Below are positions 35,286 through 43,116 of a DNA stretch of 64,000 nucleotides, in pieces. The stretch covers positions 47,996 through 111,995 of the forward strand of contig JAQXJT010000018.1 of NCBI GenBank assembly GCA_029009095.1, read 5' to 3'. Made by a program: the position numbers and the translations under genes. Under the pieces are notes generated by a model, which ran no database searches, had not been told where the DNA came from, and saw only the letters and a program-made list of their open reading frames with translations. Each line of letters starts with the position of its first letter. Within the stretch, counting starts at the first letter, position 1. The DNA comes from a bacterium (GTDB taxonomy: Bacteria; Bacillota; Clostridia; Oscillospirales; Oscillospiraceae).

Positions 35286-36575
35286 ATGGAACAGTACCGA
35301 ATTCAGGGCGGAAATCGCCTGCATGGAGAGATCGAGATCAGCGGCGCCAAGAACGCCGCCGTGGCGATCATCCCCGCAGCTCTGCTGGTGAACGGCGTTT
35401 GCCGGATCGAGAACCTGCCGGAGATCAGCGATACCGAGACCCTGCTTCATATTCTGCGCTCCCTGGGCGCGGAAATCAGGATGCTCACCCCCTCCTCTGT
35501 GGAGATCGACTGCACCCGCGTCACCTGGCAGAACGCCGACTATGACCTGATGCGGAAGATCCGCGCCTCCTACTACTTCATCGGCTCCATGCTGGGCCGC
35601 TTCGGCCACGCGCAGACCACCATGCCCGGCGGCTGCAACTTCGGCGTGCGCCCCATCGACCAGCACGAGAAAGGGATGAGGGCGCTGGGCGCCAGCATCG
35701 ACGTGCGCAACGGCTTCATCTTCGGCGAGGGCCGGCTGCGCGGCGCGGAGGTGCATCTGGACAAGGTCTCCGTGGGCGCCACCATCAACATCATGCTGGC
35801 CGCCTGCACGGCCGAGGGCAAGAGCATCATCCGCAACGCCGCCCGGGAGCCCCATATCGTGGATGTGGCCACTTTCCTGAACACCATGGGCGCGGACATC
35901 CGCGGCGCCGGCACCGACACCATCAAGATCAACGGCGTCCCCGCTCTCCACGGAGGCAGCTACACCATCATCCCCGACCAGATCGAGGCCGCCACCTATA
36001 TGATCGCCACCGCCGGCTGCGGCGGCGAGGTGCTCATCAAAAACGTCATCCCCAAGCATCTCGACTGCATCAGCGCCAAGCTGCGGGAGATGGGCACGGT
36101 GGTGGAGGAATACCCCGACTCCGTGCTGGTGCGCTCCTCCCATCCTCTGCGGGGCGTGAGCGTCAAGACCCAGCCCTACCCCGGCTACCCCACGGACGCC
36201 CAGCCCCAGATCACCGCCGTTCTCACGCAGGCCCGGGGCACCAGCATCGTCACGGAAGATGTCTACGAGGGCAACCGCTATAAATACGTCAACGAGCTGC
36301 GCAAAATGGGCGCGCAGATCCGCGTGGAGGGTAAGACCGCCATCGTGGAGGGCGGCATCCCGCTCACCGGCGCGCTGGTGGCCGCCTGCGATCTGCGGGC
36401 CGGCGCGGCCATGGTGATCGCCGGGTTATGCGCCCGGGGCACCACCTGGGTGGAGGACGTCCACTTCATCGAGCGCGGCTATCAGGACTTCGTGGGCAAG
36501 CTCCGCTCTCTGGGTGCGGATATTCAGCTGGTAGAGCTGCCTGACCGCCCGCTGGCGGGGGATGCCACCGCCTGA
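35286..36575 (+). CDS. murA: UDP-N-acetylglucosamine 1-carboxyvinyltransferase
   Basis: A 429-residue enzyme performing the first committed step of peptidoglycan synthesis, moving enolpyruvate from PEP to UDP-GlcNAc. ATG 35286 is the normal MurA start (MEQYRIQGGNRLHGEI); a longer in-frame start would include the promoter. The substrate site 'ISGAKNAAV' (K22, N23) and the reactive cysteine C117 in 'TMPGGCNFGVRP' are present, so it should be fosfomycin-sensitive. It leads an operon with walJ, rlmH, a phosphohexomutase and a cyclophilin; its stop overlaps the walJ start (TGATG). Confidence 0.96.
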   Translation: MEQYRIQGGNRLHGEIEISGAKNAAVAIIPAALLVNGVCRIENLPEISDTETLLHILRSLGAEIRMLTPSSVEIDCTRVTWQNADYDLMRKIRASYYFIGSMLGRFGHAQTTMPGGCNFGVRPIDQHEKGMRALGASIDVRNGFIFGEGRLRGAEVHLDKVSVGATINIMLAACTAEGKSIIRNAAREPHIVDVATFLNTMGADIRGAGTDTIKINGVPALHGGSYTIIPDQIEAATYMIATAGCGGEVLIKNVIPKHLDCISAKLREMGTVVEEYPDSVLVRSSHPLRGVSVKTQPYPGYPTDAQPQITAVLTQARGTSIVTEDVYEGNRYKYVNELRKMGAQIRVEGKTAIVEGGIPLTGALVAACDLRAGAAMVIAGLCARGTTWVEDVHFIERGYQDFVGKLRSLGADIQLVELPDRPLAGDATA

Positions 36576-37357
36576 TGCGCGTCTCCCTTTTCGCCAGTTC
36601 CTCCTCCGGGAACTGCACTCTCCTCTCCCAAGGGGAGAGTCATCTGCTCATCGATGCGGGCGTCTCCCTGCGCAGGCTCCGCGCGGCGTTGAGCGGGCAC
36701 GGGTTGGGTCCGGAGGATCTCTGCGGCGTACTCATCACCCATGAGCACACCGATCACACGGCCGCCCTGCCCATGCTCTGCAGGCACTGTTCCGTTCCCC
36801 TCTACGCCCCCCGCACGGTGGCCAACCATCTGCGCGGCTCCATGCCGGGCATAGAAGGGCTGCTGCGCGACATCGCCCCTTTTGAGCCTTTTTCCGTCGG
36901 CAGCTTCACCGTCACCGCCTTTCCCACCCCCCACGACGCCGAGGGCAGCGTGGGCTACCGGGTGGAGGGCGAGGGCAGCTTCGGCTTCTGCACCGACTGC
37001 GGCTGCGTGACAGAGGACATGCTCGATATGCTCCGGGGCTGCGACGGCGCGGTGATCGAGGCGAATCACGATACGGACCTGCTCTGTGACGGCCCCTACC
37101 CCGTGTATCTGAAGCGCCGCATCCTCTCCGAGCGCGGCCATCTCTCCAACGAGTGCTGTGCCGCTCTGGCGGTGGAACTGGCGCGGTGCGGGGCCAGGAC
37201 GCTGATCCTGGGTCATTTGAGTCAGGAAAATAACCGCCCCGCTCTGGCCCGCGAGGCCGTCTGCGGCGCTCTCGTCCGGGCGGGTTTCCCCGCCGTGCAG
37301 GTGGAGGTGGGCCCCGTTTGGGGCGATCTCAGTCTGGAGATCCCGCCATGCAGGTAA
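36575..37357 (+). CDS. walJ: Metallo-beta-lactamase-fold hydrolase WalJ/YycJ
   Basis: A 260-residue metallo-hydrolase. 'FASSSSGNCTLL' opens the domain, the metal motif HEHTDH is at residues 56-61, and 'PTPHDAEGSVGYRV' and 'ILGHLSQENNRP' give further ligands. This order is typical of YycJ/WalJ, linked to cell-wall and DNA-replication coordination and possibly an exonuclease. It overlaps murA by one base and rlmH by ten, so translation is coupled. No walRK genes lie here, but the walJ-rlmH pairing is common in Firmicutes. Confidence 0.9.
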   Translation: MRVSLFASSSSGNCTLLSQGESHLLIDAGVSLRRLRAALSGHGLGPEDLCGVLITHEHTDHTAALPMLCRHCSVPLYAPRTVANHLRGSMPGIEGLLRDIAPFEPFSVGSFTVTAFPTPHDAEGSVGYRVEGEGSFGFCTDCGCVTEDMLDMLRGCDGAVIEANHDTDLLCDGPYPVYLKRRILSERGHLSNECCAALAVELARCGARTLILGHLSQENNRPALAREAVCGALVRAGFPAVQVEVGPVWGDLSLEIPPCR

Positions 37358-37791
37358 AACTCATTTGCTGCGGCCGCCTCAAGGAGAAATTCTACATAGA
37401 CGCCTGCGCGGAGTACGCCAAACGGCTGGGCCGCTACTGCGCCTATGAGCTCTGCGAGCTGCCGGAGAGCGGCAATCTGGAAAAAGAGGGCGAGGCCATC
37501 CTCGCCAAAATCCCCGCCGGGTCCTATGTGATCGCGCTGTGCGTGGAGGGCAGCCTCCGCAGCAGCGAGGAGCTGGCCGCGCTGGTGAAGAACTGCGCCC
37601 TACAGGGTAAGTCGAGGCTCTGTTTGATCATTGGCAGTTCTTTCGGTCTCAGCGAGACGGTAAAACGCCGGGCCGATCTCCGGCTGAGCATGTCCCCCAT
37701 GACCTTCCCCCACCATCTGGCCCGGGTCATGGCGCTCGAACAGCTCTACCGGGCTTTTTCCATCAACGGGGGAAGCCGGTACCATAAATGA
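37348..37791 (+). CDS. rlmH: 23S rRNA (pseudouridine1915-N3)-methyltransferase
   Basis: A 147-residue SPOUT methyltransferase acting on 23S rRNA helix 69 in assembled 70S ribosomes. ATG 37348 (MQVKLICCGRLKEKFY) is preferred over the in-frame codon at 37318 inside walJ. The SAM knot 'LIIGSSFGLSETVKRRAD' and the invariant tail 'FSINGGSRYHK' are diagnostic. It sits directly downstream of walJ. Confidence 0.95.
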   Translation: MQVKLICCGRLKEKFYIDACAEYAKRLGRYCAYELCELPESGNLEKEGEAILAKIPAGSYVIALCVEGSLRSSEELAALVKNCALQGKSRLCLIIGSSFGLSETVKRRADLRLSMSPMTFPHHLARVMALEQLYRAFSINGGSRYHK

Positions 37792-37841
37792 AATACACCA
37801 TTGTCTCCCGTGACACCGCCGGGAGATCAAGGAGGTTGGAT

Positions 37842-39575
37842 ATGGGTAACTACAGGGAGATATACCAGAAGTGGTTGGACAGCCCCTCCCTCAGCGAGAG
37901 CGAGTGGAGCGAACTCAACGCCATCTCCGGGGACGACAAGGAGATCGAGGAGCGTTTCTACGAACCGCTCTCTTTCGGCACCGCCGGACTCCGGGGCATC
38001 ATGGGCATGGGCATCCACCGGATGAATGTCCATGTGATCCGTCACGCCACCCAGGCCTTCGCCGATGTGATCGTGTCGGAGGGCCGGGAGGTCATGGATA
38101 AGGGCGTGGTGGTCTGCCACGACTGCCGCGTGAACAGCGATGAGTTCGCCCGGGAAGCCGCCTGCGTCATGGCTGCCAACGGCGTGCGTGTGCGGCTTTT
38201 TGAGGGGCTGCGCCCTACCCCGGAGCTGTCTTTCGCCATCCGCCACTACGGTGCGACGGCGGGCATCAACATCACAGCCAGCCACAACCCCAAGGAATAC
38301 AACGGCTACAAGGTCTACTGGTCCGACGGTGCCCAGCTCCCCCCCGACCGGGCTGACCGGATCGCCCGGCGCATGGCGGAGAGCGACATATTCGCCGCGC
38401 CACGGCGGATGGATTTTCAGGAGGCGCTGGACAAAGGCCTCATCGAGTGGCTGGGACAGGAGACGGACGAAGCCTATCTTGCGCGCGTCATGGCGCAGGC
38501 CATCGAGCCGGAGGTAGTGGCGAGGGAGAGCGAGGAGCTCCGCATCGTCTACACCCCCTTCCACGGCTGCGGGCACAAGCTGGTGCCCGAGGCGCTGCGC
38601 CGTCTGGGCGTGAAGCATCTCTACCCCGTGGCGGAGCAGATGGTGCTGGACGGCACCTTCCCCACCGTGGTAAGCCCCAACCCGGAGAACCCCGAGGGCT
38701 TCTACCTGGCGGTGGATCTGGCCAGGAAAGTGGACAGCGACCTCATCATCGGCACCGACCCGGACAGCGACCGGGTGGGCGTGCTGGTACGGCGGGACGG
38801 GGAGTACATCCCCATCACCGGCAACCAGATGGGCGAGCTGCTGCTGGACTACATCATCTCCGCCCGGCAGCGCACCGGCACCATGCCGGAGAACCCCGCC
38901 GCCATCACCACCATCGTCTCCACCGCCATGATCCGCCGCATCTGCGAGGTGCACCACATCCACTTCGACGAGACCTTCACCGGCTTCAAATTCATGGCCG
39001 AGAAGCTGGCGGAGTATGAAGCCGCCGGCAGCTACCACTATCTGCTGGCCTTTGAGGAGAGCTACGGCTACATGATGGGCGACTATGTCCGGGACAAGGA
39101 CGCGGTCACCGCCTCCATGATGATCGCCGAAATGGCCGCCTGGTGGCACAGCCAGGGCAAAACGCTGCTGGACGCCATCGACGCCCTCTATGAGAAGTAC
39201 GGCTACTTCCAGGAGTACACCGTGCAGCTCACCATTCCCGGCATGGACGGCGCGAAAAAGATCCAGTCCATCATGACCTCCCTGCGTACCCAGCCCCCCG
39301 CCCAGGTGGGCGGTCTGGATGTGGAGCGCATCCGGGACTACGAGAGTGGCGTGGTGCTGGACAGGGACGGCAACAAGGTCGGCGAGACTCCCATTTCCGG
39401 CAGCAACACCCTCTACTTTGAGCTGGCGGACGGCTCCAATCTGGTGGCTCGCCCGTCCGGCACGGAGCCGAAACTGAAGATGTACACCCTGGCTCGGGGC
39501 GAGACGGGCGAGGAGTGCGCCGACAAGAAGGAACGTATCACCGCCTTTGCCCGGGCGCTGGGCGATGCGGTTTGA
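37842..39575 (+). CDS. Phosphoglucomutase-type phosphohexomutase
   Basis: A 577-residue alpha-D-phosphohexomutase. ATG 37842 has AAGGAGG at 37829-37835. The phospho-serine is S147 in 'NITASHNPKEYNGYKVY', the metal loop 'TDPDSDRVGVLV', the sugar loop 'FEESYGYMMGDYVRDKD' and the phosphate loop 'RPSGTEPKLKMYTL'. It closely resembles PgcA-type phosphoglucomutases that make glucose-1-phosphate for UDP-glucose. It shares architecture with the mutase of the GDP-mannose operon but is longer. Fourth gene of the murA operon. Confidence 0.92.
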   Translation: MGNYREIYQKWLDSPSLSESEWSELNAISGDDKEIEERFYEPLSFGTAGLRGIMGMGIHRMNVHVIRHATQAFADVIVSEGREVMDKGVVVCHDCRVNSDEFAREAACVMAANGVRVRLFEGLRPTPELSFAIRHYGATAGINITASHNPKEYNGYKVYWSDGAQLPPDRADRIARRMAESDIFAAPRRMDFQEALDKGLIEWLGQETDEAYLARVMAQAIEPEVVARESEELRIVYTPFHGCGHKLVPEALRRLGVKHLYPVAEQMVLDGTFPTVVSPNPENPEGFYLAVDLARKVDSDLIIGTDPDSDRVGVLVRRDGEYIPITGNQMGELLLDYIISARQRTGTMPENPAAITTIVSTAMIRRICEVHHIHFDETFTGFKFMAEKLAEYEAAGSYHYLLAFEESYGYMMGDYVRDKDAVTASMMIAEMAAWWHSQGKTLLDAIDALYEKYGYFQEYTVQLTIPGMDGAKKIQSIMTSLRTQPPAQVGGLDVERIRDYESGVVLDRDGNKVGETPISGSNTLYFELADGSNLVARPSGTEPKLKMYTLARGETGEECADKKERITAFARALGDAV

Positions 39576-39595
39576 TGTGCAGGGGAGGATTTGAT

Positions 39596-40171
39596 ATGAA
39601 AAAACGTATGGCGGTTTTTCTGCTGGCAGCACTGCTGCTGGCGGCCTTGTGCGGCTGCGGCGGCAAGGACTGGTCCGGCACGCACCATGTGGAGATCGTG
39701 GTGAAGGATTACGGCACCATCACCGTGGAGATCAACGGCGACGCGGCCCCCATCACCGCGGCCAACTTCCTGAATTTGGCCAAGAAGGGTTTTTATGACG
39801 GCACCACCTTCTACCGGGTGCTGGACGGCTTCGCTATCTACGGCGGCGACCCCAACAAGAACGGCACCGGCTCCTCCGGCGCCACCATCACCGGGGAGTT
39901 CACCTCCAACGGCGTGGCCAACCCCCTCTCCAACACCCGCGGCGCCATCGGTATGGCCCGGGGCGTCCACTACAACAGCGCCAGCTGCCAGTTCTATATC
40001 CTCCAGTCTGACGCCACCTACCTGGACGGCGACTTCGCCGTGTTCGGCCAGGTGATCACCGGCATCAGCGTGGTGGATGATATCTGCGCCGGCGTTCAGA
40101 CCTCCAACGCCGAGGGCTATGTGCCCACCGCCGGCCAGCCCATCATCAGCGAGATCAATGTCCTGGACTGA
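39596..40171 (+). CDS. Cyclophilin-type peptidyl-prolyl isomerase lipoprotein
   Basis: A 191-residue exported lipoprotein; ATG 39596 has AGGGGAGG. The signal MKKRMAVFLLAALLLAAL ends in the lipobox CGCGG. The cyclophilin domain follows: 'YGTITVEINGDAAPITAANF', the active-site 'TFYRVLDGFAIYGGDPN', 'GAIGMARG', 'SASCQFYILQS' and 'FAVFGQVITG'. Acts as an extracytoplasmic foldase. Last gene of the murA operon, followed by terminators. Confidence 0.93.
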   Translation: MKKRMAVFLLAALLLAALCGCGGKDWSGTHHVEIVVKDYGTITVEINGDAAPITAANFLNLAKKGFYDGTTFYRVLDGFAIYGGDPNKNGTGSSGATITGEFTSNGVANPLSNTRGAIGMARGVHYNSASCQFYILQSDATYLDGDFAVFGQVITGISVVDDICAGVQTSNAEGYVPTAGQPIISEINVLD

Positions 40172-40234
40172 AAGAGGACATACACCCCCCCGTCATGCTG
40201 CATCGAGTTCTTCACGGAGACATGGGCGGGGCGC

Positions 40235-40268
40235 GAAAACCGGAAGGTCAGACGACCTTCCGGTTTTC
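40235..40268 (+). terminator. Terminator of the murA operon
   Basis: The 15-bp stem GAAAACCGGAAGGTC/GACCTTCCGGTTTTC with an AGAC loop, followed by TTTATA. Confidence 0.88.
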
Positions 40269-40273
40269 TTTAT

Positions 40274-40314
40274 ACGAACAAAGGGGAAGGTTTTACGCCT
40301 TCCCCTTTGTTCGT
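40274..40314. repeat. Perfect 17-bp inverted repeat
   Basis: ACGAACAAAGGGGAAGG (40274-40290) and its complement (40298-40314) flank a seven-base loop. No U-tract follows on either side. It lies five bases from the operon terminator, in the 264-base space between convergent genes; the rest of that space holds no recognisable gene. Confidence 0.85.
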
Positions 40315-40435
40315 AATACGATTTCTGTTGACGCTTCAGCCGTTTCAGTACCCGTTTGATGTATGGAACATCATTTCAGCGAAGGAAGCTTCGAAAAAAG
40401 AAACTCTCGCTCCCCGCAGGGGCCTTATGTCCTTT

Positions 40436-41866
40436 TCAGTTCGCGTCCGTGCTGACGATGAGCGTCTCCTCGCCGGCGTAGCCGGTCCAGAAGTTGTCAT
40501 TGAGTCCCAGCCGGGCCGTGGAGCCATCAAAAGAGGAGAGCACATAGGCGCCCGCGCCCATGGTCTCGCCAGCGCCCGCCTCCTCCACGCCGCTCAGATC
40601 GCCGAAGGGGAAGCCGTAGCTGCCGGCGAAGTAATCGTAGAGGCTCTCGTCCCCGTAATAGTGCAGCGGCACGAGATACACGTCGCAGAGGGTGTCCATG
40701 TAGCTGGGCTCGTAGTGCTCCAGCGTGATGCGGATCAGCCTGTCGCCCACCCGCTCGATGCCGGAGATACGGCGCACGCCGCCGTCCCATTCCTCATCCT
40801 GCTGGCTCCACTGGCGTATGGCCATGTCCCGGGCAGTCGCCACCAGATCGCCCCGGCCGATGCCCTCGATCTGCCAGTAGGTCTCCGCGCTGCCCCCGTA
40901 GCTCTCATACATCTCCTTATAGAAATCCTCTTCCGTGGGGAAGCTGCCCTTCAGATCCCAGGTGCGGCCGGTCTTTTTGCCCACCAGCACCCCCTCTTCC
41001 GTCAGCGAGCCGAAGGAGGTCTCCACCATGGCGTACATGATCTGCAGCCCGGGGTTCTCTTTCAGCTGTTCCAGCGTGTAGCCGGTGTGGTACTCCACCG
41101 TGGCGGCGTAGTTCCTCATGCAGAACTTCACCAGTCCGGCGGCGTCCTGCCGCCAGGCCTGCTGGAGCAGGTTGCGGATGTCGGCGGCCTTGTCGTTGTC
41201 GTACTCATCCACCGCTTTCTGGGCTGCATACTCGGCGTTGTAGTCCTTGGGATCGGCCTCCTGCGCCTCCCGGAGCGCCTTTTGCAGCTCCTCGTCGTAC
41301 TTACCCCCGTTATAGATCTCGTCGAAGATTTTGCCGTATTTCTCGTACAGATCGACGTTCACCCCGTGGTAGTAGTCCTCCACACCGGGGATCGGCAGAG
41401 ATCTCACCGCCGATTCTCCCTGATAGTCCGGGTCCAGCAGGACATAATAGGTAAAGAGCAGATCGTCCGCGTTGATGCTCTCCCCGTCGGCGAAGCGAAG
41501 CCCGCCCCGAAGCTCGATGCTTACGGTGCAGCTCCCGTCGTCGTTCGTCACGGAACTGATGATGCAGGGGCTTTCCTCCCCCTCCAGGCCCCGCAGGGGC
41601 AGCTGGGTGGCGTTCACCACGGCCTTATCCCCGTCCAGCGTGGCGGTAAACGGGTTGAAGTTGCCGCTGATGGCAGTGCACACGACACGCCGCTCGTCGG
41701 ACTCCTCCTCCGTCAGCCGCTCGCCCACCGGCCCGGCGGGCTCCTCCTCCGGCGCCTCCGTGGGCGCCACCACGCTCATGACCTGATCCCGGGAAAGGCA
41801 CCCGGCCAGCGACAGCGTCACAGCGGCGCAAAGCAGCAAGGCACAAAGCCTTGTGAGATGTTTCAT
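40436..41866 (-). CDS. Family-5 (oligopeptide-type) substrate-binding lipoprotein, C-terminally short
   Basis: A 476-residue lipoprotein, ATG 41866 with AAAGGAGG. The signal peptide ends in the lipobox SLAGC. Then 'AISGNFNPFTATLDGDKAVV' and 'ADGESINADDLLFTYYVLLD' identify an OppA/DppA-type binding protein, with a helical insertion of about 180 residues (150-330). The chain stops right after 'GAYVLSSFDGSTARLGLNDN' and about 16 more residues. Normal family members continue about 150-200 residues to complete both lobes. No alternative frame continues the homology. No permease or ATPase is adjacent. Truncated gene, or a specialised short form. Confidence 0.8.
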   Translation of the reverse strand: MKHLTRLCALLLCAAVTLSLAGCLSRDQVMSVVAPTEAPEEEPAGPVGERLTEEESDERRVVCTAISGNFNPFTATLDGDKAVVNATQLPLRGLEGEESPCIISSVTNDDGSCTVSIELRGGLRFADGESINADDLLFTYYVLLDPDYQGESAVRSLPIPGVEDYYHGVNVDLYEKYGKIFDEIYNGGKYDEELQKALREAQEADPKDYNAEYAAQKAVDEYDNDKAADIRNLLQQAWRQDAAGLVKFCMRNYAATVEYHTGYTLEQLKENPGLQIMYAMVETSFGSLTEEGVLVGKKTGRTWDLKGSFPTEEDFYKEMYESYGGSAETYWQIEGIGRGDLVATARDMAIRQWSQQDEEWDGGVRRISGIERVGDRLIRITLEHYEPSYMDTLCDVYLVPLHYYGDESLYDYFAGSYGFPFGDLSGVEEAGAGETMGAGAYVLSSFDGSTARLGLNDNFWTGYAGEETLIVSTDAN

Positions 41867-41891
41867 AGTGTTCCTCCTTTCAGGACAGCTT

Positions 41892-41920
41892 ATTTTATCA
41901 TGGCGTCCCGTCCGTGTCAA
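41892..41920 (-). promoter_or_regulatory. Strong promoter of the family-5 binding protein gene
   Basis: On the minus strand a consensus TTGACA (41915-41920), a 17-base spacer and TAAAAT (41892-41897). Confidence 0.82.
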
Positions 41921-41982
41921 CTTTCGTCCCCATCCGTGGACAGGCTCTGCTATCATGGGAAAAGCAGAAAGGGGGAGGAGAA

Positions 41983-42561
41983 TTGAACCAGGTGGAAAAT
42001 CGAAGAGTGTGGTCCTGCCGCCTATCCGGGGAGGAATATGAGGAGCGCTGCCGGCTGGAGGAGGCTCTGCGGCGGCGGGAAGGGGACTTCGTGGAGGACG
42101 CACGGACGCTACAGCGCTACATTGCCCTCTGCGGCATCTCTCAGGAGGAGTGCGCAAGACGGCTGGGACGGAGCCAGTCCTCCGTGGGCAACCGGCTGCG
42201 TCTCATGAACTTGCCCGCGGACGTGCTGGAGGGGCTGCGCGGCGCGGGACTCACCGAGCGCCACGCCCGGGCGCTGCTGCGCCTGCCCTCCGGGGAGGAG
42301 CAGCGGCAGTGTCTCTCGGTGATGGCCAGCGAGCGTCTCTCCTGCGCGGAGGCGGAGGCGCTGGTGGAGACCATGCTGCCGGGCAGGAGCGCCATGGGGC
42401 TGGGCAGCGCGGGGATCCTCCTCAACAGCTTTGAACGCAGCGCCGAGCGGCTGCGCCGCTGTGGGGTGCCCTGCTCGCTGGAGCGGCAGGAGGACGGGGA
42501 GGCGCTGGTGCTGAAGATCACCGTGGGGCGGAGACGGGCCGCAAAGAGCGGGAAAGTCTGA
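41983..42561 (+). CDS. ParB/Noc-like HTH protein lacking the ParB N-terminal domain
   Basis: About 192 residues. The centre ('ISQEECARRLGRSQSSVGNR' then 'LRLMNLPADVLEGLRGAGLT', 'ERHARALLRLP') is the helix-turn-helix and linker of ParB/Spo0J/Noc. The N-terminal CTP-binding ParB domain with its GERR motif is missing; instead there are about 50 charged residues. The C-terminal part ends in a basic tail (GRRRAAKSGKV). The start is uncertain: GGGGGAGGAG (41971-41980) is two bases from TTG 41983 and eleven from GTG 41992. A TGCTATCAT (41948-41956) could be an extended -10. DNA binding is likely; the target is unknown. Confidence 0.7.
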   Translation: MNQVENRRVWSCRLSGEEYEERCRLEEALRRREGDFVEDARTLQRYIALCGISQEECARRLGRSQSSVGNRLRLMNLPADVLEGLRGAGLTERHARALLRLPSGEEQRQCLSVMASERLSCAEAEALVETMLPGRSAMGLGSAGILLNSFERSAERLRRCGVPCSLERQEDGEALVLKITVGRRRAAKSGKV

Positions 42562-42580
42562 GCTTTGGGTAAAAAAGTCC

Positions 42581-42609
42581 TTTACAAACTGTCCCGAACA
42601 TGCTATACT
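42581..42609 (+). promoter_or_regulatory. rpsO: Strong sigma-A promoter of rpsO
   Basis: TTTACA (42581-42586), a 17-base spacer and TATACT (42604-42609) with an extended TGC. Confidence 0.82.
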
Positions 42610-42613
42610 TCTT

Positions 42614-42699
42614 AAGTCCGTGCGCCCGGAGGTGCGGGGTTCCTTTCCCCCCGCCGCTGAGCCACCGGAGAAATATCGTTTGAAAGGACTTGCGTAAAC
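42614..42699 (+). promoter_or_regulatory. Structured rpsO leader, candidate S15 autoregulatory RNA
   Basis: AAGTCC (42614-42619) can pair with GGACTT (42686-42691), which overlaps the ribosome binding site AAAGGA. A GC-rich hairpin (GCGGGG/CCCCCGC, about 42634-42655) lies between. Many bacteria regulate S15 through leader RNAs of this kind, but the exact class cannot be named by eye. Confidence 0.55.
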
Positions 42700-42966
42700 A
42701 TGATCACCAAGGAACAGAAAACCGCCGTTATCGAGGCCAACAAGACCCATGAGAACGACACCGGCTCCCCCGAGGTTCAGATCGCCATTCTCTCTGAGCG
42801 CATCAACCAGCTCACCGAGCATCTGAAGGCCAACCCCAACGACAAGCACAGCCGTCTGGGCATGTACAAGATGATCGGTAAGCGCCGCCGCCTGCTGGAC
42901 TACCTGGCCAAGAAGGACATCGTGCGCTACCGTGACATTATCGCCAAACTGGGCATCCGCAAGTAA
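42700..42966 (+). CDS. rpsO: 30S ribosomal protein S15
   Basis: An 88-residue primary 16S rRNA-binding protein of the small subunit. It is exactly family length, with the conserved '[20 protein letters not shown]', '[20 protein letters not shown]' and the C-terminal '[12 protein letters not shown]'. It is followed by pnp, the classical bacterial order, although a hairpin at 42998-43028 separates the two. Confidence 0.98.
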   Translation: MITKEQKTAVIEANKTHENDTGSPEVQIAILSERINQLTEHLKANPNDKHSRLGMYKMIGKRRRLLDYLAKKDIVRYRDIIAKLGIRK

Positions 42967-42997
42967 GGAGCCCGCGCCGAGGGTTATGAAGGTTTTT

Positions 42998-43028
42998 ACG
43001 GAGGGACAAGTGAATACTGTCCCTCCGT
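42998..43028 (+). terminator. Hairpin between rpsO and pnp
   Basis: The stem ACGGAGGGACA/TGTCCCTCCGT is followed by TATTTCTT. In other bacteria such an rpsO-pnp hairpin serves as terminator and RNase processing site. I see no convincing separate pnp promoter, so some read-through is likely. Confidence 0.7.
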
Positions 43029-43116
43029 TATTTCTTCCCCTCCCCTGTTTGTATTTCCACAGCGTTGCTGATAGACCCCGTGTGTGATTTGTGTGTGTGA
43101 AAAGGAGTAAAAAAGA

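Noticed and set aside
40172-40435. Remainder of the binding-protein gene in another frame
   Set aside because: None of the minus-strand frames continues the family pattern, and two strong hairpins fill most of the space.
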